In this document: positions 1-12,604 of the stretch, in pieces
How the letters are laid out: each line of letters begins with the position of its first letter
Numbering within the stretch: the first letter of the stretch is position 1
DNA from: Unio delphinus
Lineage: Eukaryota > Mollusca > Bivalvia > Unionida > Unionidae
Direction: 5' to 3'
DNA length: 64,000 bases
NCBI GenBank assembly: GCA_029339505.1
Contig: JAQISU010000132.1
Location: 9,527,001-9,591,000 of the forward strand
Translations under genes and position numbers: made by a program
The notes under the pieces: model-generated
What the model saw: the letters and a program-made list of their open reading frames with translations, nothing else
What the model was told of the DNA's origin: nothing
Databases searched by the model: none

Positions 1-1740
1 ATTTGGGTAATAAAACTAATCTTGTTACCATATTATTAAACTGAACCAGAATATATTTCTTACAGAAGTATACGTATATACAATAAAACCCTTTGTAATG
101 TCCTAATATGGAAATACTGCCAGTCCTCGTATGCAGACAATGGGGCGAATTATTCTCATAGTATTGTTTCAATGGTTGAATCCTTTTCAAACTGAATGAG
201 TAATGGATCAATAACCGATTTATTGTGGGTTGGCAACATAGAACATGAATAGGTTATTTTAGTCAAACAGACCTATATTAAATTGACTGGTAGAAATATA
301 CATATGCAAATACATGCATTGACATAAAATAGATGAAAGGAAAATAGAGTCTTCAAACTGCTGAATACCGTTTCTAACGAAAGATTCTATAGTCCTATTA
401 TTTGTAACTGCAGTTGAATTGCAACAAAATTACCATTTTTGTAAAAACCCTAATTTGTATTTTTTTTTTCAATTGCTTGCTGGTTAATTCACTTAAAGAT
501 ATAAACTATATACATCGACGTTTGTGAGTACCACAAACTGTTGCTAGATTTCTGTCTCTATTCAAAACTAACACAGTTCTGAACAAAATGGAGAATCAAG
601 TGTTACAACCATTGGAACAAGAAAATGCTAATATTAGTTCTTAAGATTTAAGATTAATATAACATACTTCCAGGCGATAATATCGATTTGTCTAAATGAC
701 ATGATGTGATAAAGGTTAAGATAACTTGACAAATAACATTCAAGGCCAAAAGATCTTAAATTTGAGAGTACCAACATTTAAATATATGCTCTTATATACT
801 TTATACTTTACAAGATAAAGTGGGTTTACAAACTGCATATGAGATGATGACTTTAAAAAGAGAATAGCTTTCAAACAAATATTTAAACAATAGTGCCTTA
901 CGAATAAAGGGTAAATTAAGTTAGTATGAGTATTGTTTAACGTAAGCATGGAAGTAAGTAAATGCCGATCTAAAACAACACAAGATGCAATTCAATTAAA
1001 ACAGAGTCAGCTTTAGGAATAGTAGAGCGTACCATTGATGATACAAAATCATGTTAAAGATAAATAGCGTTGAATAGATGGTACAAACTGCTGTAAAATA
1101 AAGTATCTGTTGTAGATTAGATGTTGTGTTACCTTGTTAATAAGATATACAGATACTATGCCGATGTAAAGCGTTATATCGATATTATTGCCTCTTTCAT
1201 ACGGCTTGACCAAAACAAAATTTAATATGTCTTAAATATGAAAGCCCATAAATCTTCTTTAATTATCAATGAACTATGAGGACAAATTTAACAAGGCAGA
1301 AAGAATGTTACATACGGTGAATCAAACACAAGGTTATCTGAAAATCTGACTGTACATCACATAATTAATAAAATTATTCCAGTTGTTATTGTCTGGATAA
1401 ATTATCCGATGACCAATGGCAAACATATTCCTTGACATTCGCCAAATGCTACAAGTGGGGGTTTTAAACACTAATAAGTGTCTTCTACAAATACTATCAG
1501 GCTACACAAGCTAAAACAACTACTGGAACCAGAATATTAATGCTTTATCATTCGATAAATAACCCTCAAAAGATTATCGCTACGACAACAACAGTGGTCT
1601 CAACAAGAACATATAAAATAGTAATTACCATTACAAAAAAGCATTGAATAATATTCAGCATACGTAGAAAAAGAGAATGTGCTAAAGAGATCTAAAAGAC
1701 CATTATTTGGTAATTTAGGACAGCTTTAATTCAAATTGAA
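1..1740. other. AT-rich stretch without a recognised gene
   Basis: No open frame longer than about 70 codons and no recognisable domain, repeat array or RNA gene was seen on either strand. The small minus-strand frame near 740-949 has no coding character. Confidence 0.5.
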
Positions 1741-2706
1741 AAATGAAAATACGTTTACATTATACCAAAAAGTATTGGTAGTTTACCACATCACAAATAA
1801 AATAAAACAAGAATCCGTGTTTAACAGTATGAAGAAAAACGCATATATGAAACATTGAGATATTTTCCCACTGACGCACGCGGAGCACCTAAATTTAAAA
1901 TCGGTGAAACAAGTCGATAGTTTATATTTTAAACAATTTTTGAAAACGTATGCCTTCTTAAAGTTACCGAGGAAGGTGTTACCATGGAAACATTAATTTT
2001 CGATTACTCATGTCTTTATGACCTAGTTTAAGTAACTAAAAATGGAGAGTGTTATTTTGAAAACGGGTTATATTCATGCGATGAACAAGATGACCTTTAC
2101 AAAGACAAAAGTAAACGCGAATGAAACCAATTAAAGATGCGTACTTCTAAACTGGAAAGAACATGATCTCTCATTTTACACCAAAGAACAAATGAAAGAC
2201 ACGATATTTAGTTAAACATAGCCTAACGCTACACTGTTAACGGCATTAATGAGCCCATCAACTTTGAGGTTATTCTACTAACATGCAGAAGACATTCATT
2301 TTCATAAATTTGCTTTCATCACAGCACTAAATTGTAAAGGTCATGTAGATTGGAAACCAGATCGATAATCATGATTAAAGGCGACAAAAACCCTCACAAT
2401 TTAATTCAAGACATTATCGACGACATAATTGGAAATAACATTTAAAAACGTAGGAACGTTTTTCCAAATAAATCACTGAATGTTGAGAACAAAAATGTAT
2501 TAATCACAAACAAGTTTATACGCGTCAACAACATAAAGGGTAACGAAAGTTACAAAACTCTGATGACTCAAATATGGACATATGTACATTTCACACAAGA
2601 TAGATAGAATTACGACACATTAAAAGCAAATTCAGACTGCGCATTATTCGGGATAAGATTTCTTCCATGTTTAACTATAATGGTAGTCTTGGATAATTAC
2701 TTATAA
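1741..2706 (+). pseudogene. Unrecognised degenerate coding relic
   Basis: I do not recognise a family. Plus-strand frames between about 1741 and 2706 stay open for 20-40 codons and then shift, as expected of decayed coding DNA. The clearest piece starts with an ATG at 2371 and runs in one frame to the stop at 2704-2706 with only a few internal stops; it is Lys/Asn/Ile-rich and contains HNLIQDIIDDIIGNN. Short phrases such as GECYFENGLYSCDEQDDLY near 2050 lie in other frames. It could be a fossil transposon or viral gene, or chance. A profile search of all three frames would decide. Confidence 0.25.
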
Positions 2707-3730
2707 ATATTATTCACATTAAAAGTGGTATAGGGTTTTGTGCATGATGGATTAAGATAAATTTGAACAACTTTCACATTGTGCAGAGAAGCATTTTGTA
2801 AAACACCAATGTATGCAAACTCATCGTTTAACAGCCAGTTGTAACTACGATATATGCAAATAAATACAACCGGACCTATTTGTTCTACACGAAACAAATG
2901 TGACAAACTGTGATAAGAGACAAAGAAGATTTCACTAATTGAAAGAGAACTGCAAACTGTCAGATGTGCAACATTCGTGCCAAATCAGCTAAATTAAAAC
3001 CGTAATGATGATGAATGTAATCTTTGAAAAACATTAAAAGTTTCATGTGAGTGAAGGTAATTGGTAAAGATGAGCCTAATGTATTTGTACAAGAAACGCG
3101 AATCATCTGCCAGTGTTTGTTTTGTTTTTGTTGTTTCCATCTACACGAAACGCATAGCCTCTGCCAGTGTTTTCTGTTTCCATCTATAAGTGACACATTG
3201 AAGTGCAATATGTGCTCTTTTCAATAAAGGTTTGAGCTGCATGGAATATTTCATACGTAACGGTTGTACCATTGCACAAGAAGGAATTTGATGCCAAAAG
3301 GATTGAAACAGTTCCATTCGCTCTACTTTGTAACAAGAGTAAGAAAAAAGACATTGTACACTTACTTCAGATCCATATCCAAAAGAAGTGATTTCTTTGA
3401 AATTTGGTTTTGTAAATAATGGTTTAGTACATTGACAGTCACGTATGACGAATTTTAGATATATTTCGCCCTCAAAGTGTTTGAAATCATGAATGTTTAC
3501 TGCGTATTGCAAGCTGATAATGATGTCAATTTGACGAGCCTTAATGGATAATGCATTTTATTCTCGTTTGGCCAAAGGAAGGAACATGTTGAGAAAAGAT
3601 TCATACTCGATATCATCGTATATACATATGTCCTGGAAATGACCGTTCGCATTATTGTAATTGAATGTCCCATATAACGATATCTTTGTGTAACGTAAAT
3701 ATCCAGCCCCAAGAATAAAGCCATCGCTAT
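2697..3730 (-). pseudogene. Unrecognised minus-strand coding relic or exon
   Basis: I do not recognise the product. Reading the minus strand from about 3730, one frame stays open with few interruptions, carries IYLKFVIRDCQC and then EITSFGYGSEV, and is followed by a GTAAGT that could be a splice donor. Further frames continue to 3141 and 2697 (containing FICIYRSYNWLLNDE). The mixture of stops and frames fits either a decayed gene or short exons whose limits I cannot set. No known domain motif is visible, so function is unassigned. Confidence 0.25.
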
Positions 3731-3875
3731 TCATTATATGTAACTGATGTATCAGCGTTGTTTGTTGAGATCGATAGGCTCGTTAACGTGTGGGTGAAAA
3801 AAACGTTATTCAAATGCAACCAATCATTTTTATCTGAGAGTAGATTTAACATTTTGAGGTAACGTTGCTTTTTAA

Positions 3876-3878
<3 letters not shown>

Positions 3879-3930
<52 letters not shown>
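3879..3930. repeat. (CT)n microsatellite
   Basis: About 25 uninterrupted CT dinucleotides on the plus strand. Confidence 0.95.
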
Positions 3931-3932
<2 letters not shown>

Positions 3933-4053
3933 GTCTTATATAATAGAGAAATCAGTGATATTTGTATTTAGAGATGGTCTATAGAATAAGACGAATTTGA
4001 TTCAGTCTAAGCGGAAGAGCATGTCGTCTGTTGAAATGTATCAAACCTTTCAC

Positions 4054-4759
4054 CTATACTATGAAACCACCGTGAATATGGACTACCCAATCAGTTATAA
4101 CTTTGTTGTGGTACAATCGAGTAGGAAGGTCAAACCAAAGAATGGAACGATTTAGGAAAGTATCAAGTAAGGACTGAATATCAAATTCTTTCACTTCATC
4201 TGCATAGAATGTATATAATTTAAACAGAATATTTCGAACATTATAGTTGGTCCTGGAAAGGTGACTTGTAAAATAGAACGAGATCAAATGGGCAATCTAG
4301 ATAAGTAGCATGCGGGACTATTCGAGGAGGTTGATGAATCTGCACCCAGATTGACAAGAATTTAGCCTGCTAAAATGAGTTAGTTCAGCAACCAGGTTGT
4401 CCCAACTCGCTAAATGCGGATTATATGGTATATAAAAAAGAACTGTTTGCTAGAGTACATCTAAATTTAGTTTGATCCTCTCTGTAATCACTGCTCACTG
4501 GCACACGGAAAGTCAATAGATCAGTACTATGATTGCGTCCAAAGATCATAAATATATTCAAACATTTTTGCAGTAGTGTACATTCGAGAATAGGACGATA
4601 ACAGCTTGTGACATCAATAGCGATGCTTCCGTGAGATTTATGTAATGGAAGTATGTCGATTAAAAAAAAAAAACAAGCAAGCAGTCCACGCAAATAATTG
4701 TCACGCCATACACACATTTGCATAATTGTAATTTGTTGGAAAGTACCTGTGTGAGACAC
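4054..4759 (-). other. Two short open frames of unknown nature
   Basis: Minus-strand frames at 4054-4287 (77 codons) and 4421-4759 (112 codons) are adjacent and on the same strand as the relic at 2697-3730, so they may be parts of one lost gene. Neither shows a domain, signal peptide or motif I can name. The second contains a run of phenylalanines encoded by an A-rich tract, which argues against a real exon there. Confidence 0.15.
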
Positions 4760-4988
4760 GTATTGTTTTCAATGGGAATAATTTAATTAATAAGAAGTAA
4801 AAATCATATCTTGAAATGGGTCCTACATCCACACGGTGGTCGGTGTGTGAGAATCAAATAAATGTGCATGATTGCATTGTAGTATACACTTACTGTTTCG
4901 TTGAGTTTAGTTTTGAGTATGCCTGGAATCTGGTGATAAAGTAATGTCAAGTTGTATATAAAGGTTTCTCAACGCACTGGAGTCTGGA

Positions 4989-5536
4989 TTAAAGGAGACC
5001 ATTGCTGTTACAGTGACACACTCTGAGCTTACATAGCACTGCATCCCAGGCACAGCCTCCTTTTGCACAGATATTGCCAAATATGAAGAGCGTATCTGCC
5101 ATTGGAACATCACCACTGACGGAGTGAAGATCCTCATATAAATGGAACTTCACTGCTACCGGGATGGGCATAGTTGGATCATAGCAACTGATGATGGTAT
5201 TGTGCTTTCTTCCGTACAAGAGAGGGAGTTTCATGGGTATGCGTCTGTTGATGACCCCATTGACAAGTCCAGCCAATGTGCTTATCAGTGCAGTCTTCGT
5301 TGCAGAGCCGACGCCATCTACAAGGTGCTCTTTGCTTTCTCGGCCGCTCCAAAAGAAAGTGTATTCGGATCCATTTTTACAGATTTCGCCTTCTCATGCA
5401 AATCTGGTCTCTCTCAAGGCAGCAATATCCACGTTTTATCTGGCGAATTCCTTGTCTATTCAAGTGGTTCTCCTCTTGGTTCATTCCCATTCATCTCTGT
5501 CCAGTTAGGTTCGCACATTACACTCTTCAAGTGTGA
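4989..5536 (-). pseudogene. Non-LTR retrotransposon endonuclease relic
   Basis: Apurinic-like (EEP/exonuclease-endonuclease-phosphatase) endonuclease of a LINE ORF2. Reading the minus strand from 5536, a single frame carries in order NVRT, NVDIAALRETRFA, EYTFFWSGRESKEH, IISCYDPTMP and LFIFGNICAK, then HCNSNGLL before a stop at 4989. These match the N-terminal endonuclease of the LINEs annotated in many invertebrates as craniofacial development protein 2-like. The usual catalytic GDFN is GNIC here and at least four in-frame stops interrupt the frame, so it is dead. No reverse transcriptase follows at lower coordinates, so the copy is a fragment. The LINE tail at 61635-61842 looks like the 3' end of the same family. 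Confidence 0.8.
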
Positions 5537-7400
5537 GAAAAACAATCTTCCTTTTTTTCTTTTGTATTTTGAAACCTGGAGTAGTGTCAATGTCTACGGC
5601 AGTATGCAAGCTAGGGAAGTTTAGAGCAAGCAATGTTAACAGCATTTCTTCTAGTCCCTTCTTCGTGCTAGGGAGGTGAGCAGTGAATTCTTGAAGGGTG
5701 CTGCTCAGTTGCGAAGAGGTGGGGGTGATGGCGGACTCCATGCAACTCCTTGACAGTGGTGAACGAACCTAATGGCCTGATCCGCCTTTGTGCATGTTTG
5801 CTGCTACAACTGCCAGCTTAGCCATACCTGCCGATTCGCCCCTTGTCTGTCGCTACACGACTATAGTGGGTGACGAAATGGGATGGCTGGATGACAGAAA
5901 TGACTTCCAATGTGTCTTTGTTTTGTGTGAGCAAGCTGCGCAGTTTGGAGACATCACTATCGCGACCAAAACCAACTACGTTCAGCAACATGACAACGTC
6001 GAGACAGCCAAACACGGACTTGAGTGCAGTGCATGACCAGGACGGCATACGTGTCTCATTGAGCTTTTAGCGTTTCACATCGATTTGCTGGGAATCGCTT
6101 TTATGCACGATAACCAGCTGGTGGTTCCTCAGGGCAGGCTGCGGAATCCAGTCTTCACATGTATGTAGACAAAGCTAACTCACCGAGAGTTTATGACCCG
6201 CCGGCTACACTCAGCGTGGTTTAGCCAGCTAGTCGATGCCTTTTTTTTTAGATGTGGCCGCTGCGCATGACACATCTTCTTGGATCCACAGGTGAGAGCT
6301 GAGTGCCAAACGGGGACCAAAACTGAGTTAGCTATCAACAACGAAGTATGACGTATTAGCCATCCAGAGATGGTACCATTCCAATTACACACCATACACC
6401 GCAAGATAAACAATATATAGCGTTCACACACTACAAATAAAACGTCATTTGCATGAGCTGCCAAATTTACTTAAGACCTCAACGTGTTTCCTTATCAATG
6501 TCAACCTGCTGCAAATGAATATCCAGATGGGCATGAAATTGTTGAAGAGTTGCTTTCCTTTTTCGTAAAGGTTTAGTTTCTCAAAATATTAGTCGAAGTT
6601 TTGCGTTCATATGATTTCATCATCTTAATTCATGTAATGTTACTGTCATTAGACTCTTTAGAGATATGCACACAAGTTATGGGGATTACGTTTGTTTAGA
6701 TAAAAAACTTAGTACATATAATATCATTGGAATTTCAAGAAGGCTATGCCTAAATGAACATATCTATAACAAATGGAACTACAAAAGTAATATCAGAAAT
6801 AATGAAAGCAAACGAGATGGGACCACGCATGAAAAAGAAACAAAATATATACAGCGTTGCAGATGCAAGAGATTGATGAATATTCAATCAATTCTCAGGT
6901 GATACAAATTATACTAAATGTCCTTGAAATTAACATTTTAAAAGCCAAAAGATGAATTTTAATTTGACGTGAATTAATTTTGTTTAAAATTTAAACCAAT
7001 GACAATAAGGCATGAAATATTTACAAATATAATTATTTGCATTTTTGCATTTGTTGTAACTGATTACTGGTGCAAATGAGGTATGAGAACAGATGCATTG
7101 TTTTCACAAATGTTCCTAACCAATATATTTAATAACTAACGTTACGTCTCTGTGGTATAAAACTAAGTAACAGAAAAACCGAAAGCAAGAAATTCGATAA
7201 CATTTTAAAATAAAATATTTTATCAAGTTACAGCGTGAACATTTACGAATAGTTTCTGCTTATATGAATAACATCCCAGAAATTTCAACAGATGTTAAAG
7301 ACTGCACATGAATAGAATACTCAGAACATGCCTTCCTGGCCCATCCTTTTCAACTGTCATAACAAGCAATAACCAAACCACGAAAGATGCTCAACACAAA
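5537..7400. other. No gene recognised; possible 5' part of the LINE relic
   Basis: Short opposing frames at 5788-6048 overlap each other and none has a recognisable motif. The minus-strand frame 5818-6048 could be the decayed 5' region of the LINE at 4989-5536. From 6480 to 7400 I see only AT-rich sequence and one small frame at 6666-6902 with no features. Confidence 0.3.
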
Positions 7401-7453
7401 TTGCCTACATGAAAGGTCTAACCTACCTCCACATACACCAGCTTAAACTTATA

Positions 7454-10400
7454 ATGAAGAACACCATCATACAATGGAACTGTCGATTACTTAAAGCTAA
7501 CTACAATGATATTCTTCTTCTTTTAAAGGAACATGATCATGCAATACTATGCTTACAGGAAACAGTCCTGAAAGAAATGGATAACATTACATTTAAATAC
7601 TATTCCATGTTTAACACCTACTTTCAAAACGCTTACAGGTCCTCAGGAGGAGTTTCTACAATTGTGAACAATAGAGCCACTCACAGGGTCATACCTTTAA
7701 ATTCAAATTTACAAGTCATTGCTGTAAGCGTCACTCTACATCGAGTGATTACCTTTTGCTATATTTACATACCACCAAACATAAACATAGTACCAAACGA
7801 AATAGACAATCTAGTTCAACAACTTCCCGCGCCCATTGCTGTACTCCGGGATTTTAATGCCAATAACATTCTATGGGAATCAAATCACATAAACGACAAT
7901 AGCCACAAAGTAGAAGACTTCATTTCTAGATACTATCTGTGTCAATATAACACTAAATCACCGACATATTTACACCCAGGAACGAATACATATACACGTG
8001 CATATATTTGATAATTTGCTCTCCCTCACTGCTATTGGACTATGAATTTAAGGTTTTTTGATGACCTTCACAGCAATGATCACTTACCAGTCTCCCTTGA
8101 AAACATTAACACCAAAATTGATGACGCAATTTCACAATGGAATATAAGGAAAGTAGACTGGGCTACGTTTGAACCACTCTGTAAAACTAGACTTCATAAG
8201 GATACTTTATTCAACGTTACAAATTCTATTCAGCATTTTACTTTCATTCTAATCGGCATTGCAGACAAATATATTCCAGTGAAGAAAAAAAAACTTGGAT
8301 AGTTAAGGAATGTATAAAAGCCATTGGACAACACCGAGAAACATTAACAAAGTTCAAGAAACGTCATCGCCCGTTAAAGACAATACGTATTGTCAGGGCT
8401 AAAGCACACCGCACATTCAAGGAAAGTCAACGAACATCGTAGAATAAGTCTATTTCTTCTTTAAACTCTGGTTTCGCAATTAAAAATGTTTCGGACACTA
8501 TCCTAAAAATAAATGAAAAGAGTAGAAACAAATATATCAGACACCTGAAAAAAATAATAACAATATTAGTTTCAAACGTGACACAGCAAATATTCTTTCA
8601 GACAGTTTCTCTAAAAATTCCTAATCATCTAATTTTTCAGAAGCCTTCGGAAGATTAAAAAGTCAGAAAGAAAAGTCACATTTCACATCCAACAACTTTG
8701 AGAGTTATGACCATCTGCTTTCACTATTGGAGATTATGGCGGATTTAGACAAGGCCCATGATACATCCTCTGGGCCTTATGAAGTACATTACCATTTCTT
8801 GAAACACTTCCTAGAATCATCACTAACATCTCTTTTGAAAATAGTTCACAATTTATGAAATATTGTTAGTGTACCTTAGAGTTGGAAAGAAGCAACAGTA
8901 ATCCCAAAACCAGGTAAAGAAGGTGAAGATCCACACAGCTATCGTACTGACAAGCTGTGTGTGTAAAACAACGGAAAGAATGATTACTTCTCATCTGGTA
9001 TGGTACTTGGAAAATAACAATTTAAAATCTCCTTTTTTAAAGTGGCTTCCGTTATGGTCTTAGTACCAACGATTATCTAGTTAGACTAGAAACATGTATT
9101 TGCAATCACTGTATCTAGAAAGAACATTTAGTAGCAGTTTTCCTTGATTTAGAAGAAGCCTATGACTCAACATAGAAGTACGGGATACAAAATAACCTTC
9201 ACGATCTGGTCTAAACGGCCATCTGCCCTCTTTCATATCAAATTTTCAGTCAAACAGTGAATTCATAGTACGAGTGGGCTCTACCCTCTCAGATATGCAC
9301 GAAGACATGGGTGTGCCCCAGGGCAGTATTTAATCTGTGACGCTATTTAATATCAAAATCAATAACATCACGAAGTGCTTGTCTCCTGGTGTGGATTGCT
9401 CATTTTACGTTAATTATTTTATAATATGTTATATAGATCAAAGCACATGTATACAATTGGAAGACAACTACAACAAAATATCAACACTATCCAAATTTTG
9501 GCCAGTACGCGCGGTTTCAATTTTTCTAAATAGCAACAGTATGCATGCAACTCTGTCAGTGGCGAAGATATCTGTCACTAAACTCACGCTGGACGGAATA
9601 CTTATTCCAGTTGTTGAGAAAACAAAGTTTTGTGATATTATCTTCGACAGAAAACTGACGTGTATTTCACACGTCAAGAATTTGAAAGCTAAATGCTTGC
9701 AATCTTTTGATCTCATTAAAGTAGTTGCGCACACTGACGGGGGTGCTGATAAACAAGTCATCCTCAATTTGTATAGAACATTTATCCGCTCCAAACTAAA
9801 CTATGGTTGCGTTGTTTATGGTTCAGCTAGGAAGTCATATTTGAAGATGCTTAAGCCAGTTCATCATCAGGGAATAATATTCGCTCTGGGAGAGTTTCAG
9901 ACATCTCCATGTGAAAGCCTTCTCACGAAAGCAAACGAACCACCTTTATCACATCGTAGAGGAATGCTGTCTGCACAGAACGCTCTCAAATTCAGATCAA
10001 ATCCTTTGCAATCTGCATGGTCGGCTGTTATTCAACCCAAATACAAAACCTTATATGACAACAAACCAAATGCCATACTTTCATTTGGCATCAGACTATA
10101 ATCCATCCATGACAGTAACAAAATGTATCTTTAGACAATTCAGAAAAACCTTTGTCTCGGAAACACCACCCTGTCTCCTTAAACTACCAAAAGTACGTTT
10201 TACGTTAATCAAAGGGAAACAAATCTGAGACAAATCATTCCATCTTCAAGAACTCTTGTCATGAACTCCTCACCGAATTTATAAACTACACTAGAATTTA
10301 TACTGATGAATCAAATGATGATGAAAAGGCTGCTGCAGCCTTCGTTAGTGGCAAACACATAAACGTTATTTTGCCAAATGATGGGTCCACTTTTTTCAGC

Positions 10401-10990
10401 AGAAATCAGAGCAACAGACCTTGCACTGAAATGTATCGAAACGAAAACGTATTTTAAACAGCATTATCTTCTGTGACTCACTCTCAGTCAAAACTAGTGA
10501 GCCTAATACCTTTTAATATATAGTATACTGGTGGTTACCTGACCCTATTGGTATTAAAGGTAATCAAGAAGCAGATCAAGCTGCTAAAATTCCTCAATCC
10601 CAAGAACCATCTGATTTTTAAATACCGTTTACCGATTTTAAACCCCGTATCAAAGAGTACCTACACCAGAAGTGGCAACCATCGTGGAACAACGCAGTGA
10701 ATAACAAACTTCACGTGATCAAACCAACCCTAGGAGAATGTATTCATTCCTACAGAACCATCCGTACAGAGGAGGTAGTCATTGCAAGAATCCGAATTGG
10801 TCATACGTACATAACCCACTCCCACACACTAAAAGGTGAAAATCCACCATAGTGCGTTACTTGCAATGAACTGTTCATAGTTAATCATTAAAGGACAGAG
10901 TGTTCGGACCTGCACTCTACGTGTGATAAGTATCATAATTTGCATGGCATGAAGGATATTTGGGATACAATATATATCACTTGTATTTTA
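7454..10990 (+). pseudogene. LINE ORF2: endonuclease, reverse transcriptase, RNase H
   Basis: The protein would nick target DNA and copy the LINE RNA. The endonuclease runs from ATG 7454 (IIQWNCRLLKANYNDILLLL, LCLQETVLK, VLRDFNANN, then SNDHLP at about 8072). Reverse transcriptase pieces follow in shifting frames: IPKPGKEGEDPHSYR near 8900, FLDLEEAYDST near 9140, and at 9337-10101 a 254-codon open frame with TLFNIKINNI and FYVNYFIICY, where the catalytic YVDD box has become YVNY. The RNase H piece near 10290 reads IYTDESNDDEKAAAAF and later FFSAEIRATDLALK. A WVPSH-like region followed by GIKGNQEADQAAK lies near 10545. Loss of the active-site aspartates and many stops show it is inactive. Confidence 0.8.
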
Positions 10991-11237
10991 GATTTCCTGA
11001 AGGAAGTAAACCTTTATTATATACTATAACTTATACGCAATTACCTATAACATTTTTTCCAATGTAAATACCGCCCTTTATTTTAGCATCTTTTCATCTG
11101 TCCTCATTAACATACACGATTTACATCTTCCGTTAATCGGGAAGCTGCATATTTTACTGTTACCATCTTACCGTTTTACATTAAACAATTAATTTGGCTT
11201 TTGATATCGCCGGTCGATATTAAACATTTTACCAGTT

Positions 11238-11376
11238 CTAAAAGTGTATACACATAACCTTTTGTGTGGCGCTAAATAGCCTAAAAGTGTATACACATAA
11301 CCTTTTGTGTGGCGCTAAATAGCCTAAAAGTGTATACACATAACCTTTTGTGTGGCGCTAAATAGCCTAAAAGTGC
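11238..11376. repeat. 43-bp tandem repeat in LINE 3' tail
   Basis: Three copies of a 43-bp unit begin at 11238, 11281 and 11324, with a fourth partial copy from 11367. The unit contains GTGTGGCGCTAAATAGCC. The copies look identical, so the expansion is younger than the decay of the rest of the LINE. Confidence 0.95.
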
Positions 11377-11409
11377 GCCATTTAATAACAATAAATTAAT
11401 CAATCAAGC

Positions 11410-12400
11410 ATTCATTAAAAAGTCGTAAATCGACTGATGCATCACAATGGTATAATCCAAACTCTACAATGTTCCTTTTCCAATCTCTCTTTAGTTTCTT
11501 TACAAATAATCCCATAATATTAGTTTTGTCACAAACAGTCAAAGAGTACTTTCAAATTGTATACGATATTTCCGACTAGTAATTCCTCTCAAGTTATATC
11601 TGCACTAAAGAAAAACTTAGATCATATATTCCGAATTGTAGATACTAAAAACAATAATGTAACATTTTATTTAGATCATTCTTACATAAACACTAGAACA
11701 TAACATAATTCGCAATATAATTTACTGGAAATCTCCAATAATCTTTACGCAGTGTCAAGCTTCAAGAACATAATAAGTCCATAAATCTAGATCTTAAACT
11801 AAAATAGCATTCAACTAACTTATTTACAACTAACAAGGATTATATAAACAAGGTACATGCCAAATGTTATCCTCAATCATGGGCAAAGACAGTCAAAGAA
11901 TATAAATTAAATATGAATAACGGTTTATTTCCCCTACTAAGACACATACATTAGTTATGCGTATAAAACTGATGAAAAGGTTTGAAACAAGCGAGCACTT
12001 GTTATTCTTGTTTCTTTATGTTATTGGTTTTTATCATTTATCATTTCTTTCATTCCTCTCTTTCTTTGTGTCAATTTTTTTTAATGCTCCTTATGGTCTT
12101 ATTTGTATGGATGGTTTGAATTGTTTTAATTTATTTTCTTTATTCTTCGATCTTGTCTTCTTTTTTTCATTTTTGATTTTATTTTTTTCAGAAGATGTCT
12201 AATGCAAAGAGAGCTGAGAAACCAAAGGGACGAAACTCATAATCTTATCCTCGTGTAAATCCATAGATTTATTTCCCATTAATAGTAACAAACACACCTC
12301 CGTCCGCTACTTGTTTTTCTAACAAAACTACTCTTTTTCTGCATGCCTTTTTTAAATTTAGTTAGTTTCCTTCAAAGTGTTGACAATGTAATTAGGCGTA
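11410..12400. other. No recognised gene; T-rich stretch
   Basis: Short asparagine-rich frames near 11600-11930 look like transposon debris. The 81-codon frame at 11957-12202 is phenylalanine- and leucine-rich only because the plus strand is T-rich. Confidence 0.4.
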
Positions 12401-12405
12401 CTCAC

Positions 12406-12407
<2 letters not shown>

Positions 12408-12487
<80 letters not shown>

Positions 12488-12604
12488 GGATGGATGGATG
12501 GATGGATGGATGGATGGATGGATGGATGGATGGATGGATGGATGGATGGATGGATGGATGGATGGATGGATGGATGGACGGACGGACGGACGAACGTACG
12601 GACG
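12408..12604. repeat. Compound tetranucleotide microsatellite
   Basis: A (GATA)n block (about 12408-12485) passes into (GGAT)n (about 12486-12575) and then a short (GGAC)n block. Period-4 open frames on both strands (IHPS or DGWM repeats) are artefacts of this array. Confidence 0.97.

Larger units (their letters stand above)
7400..11410 (+). mobile_element. Broken I/Jockey-type LINE with RNase H
   Basis: An almost full-length non-LTR retrotransposon: EEP endonuclease from 7454, a reverse-transcriptase region from about 8700 to 9450, a decayed thumb and connection region, then an RNase HI domain near 10290-10600, a C-terminal region to about 11030 and a 3' tail with a 43-bp tandem repeat. RNase H within a LINE ORF2 is typical of the I and related clades; the clade assignment is inferred. 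Multiple stops and frameshifts make it non-autonomous. The 3' end is probably near 11405, in an A/T-rich AATTAATCAATCAA stretch. No target-site duplication was identified. Confidence 0.8.

Noticed and set aside
4988..5000. TTAAAGGAGACCA resembling the end of the TTAA element at 49.7 kb
   Set aside because: Only about 12 bp match, the next bases diverge from the terminal repeat, and no partner end was found.
5142..5624. 160-codon plus-strand frame
   Set aside because: It lies antisense to the LINE endonuclease relic, whose motifs are clear on the minus strand.
11238..11376. Possible CRISPR array
   Set aside because: Repeats are directly abutting without unique spacers and the genome is animal. 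The 31-bp array at 14151 and the others fail for the same reason.
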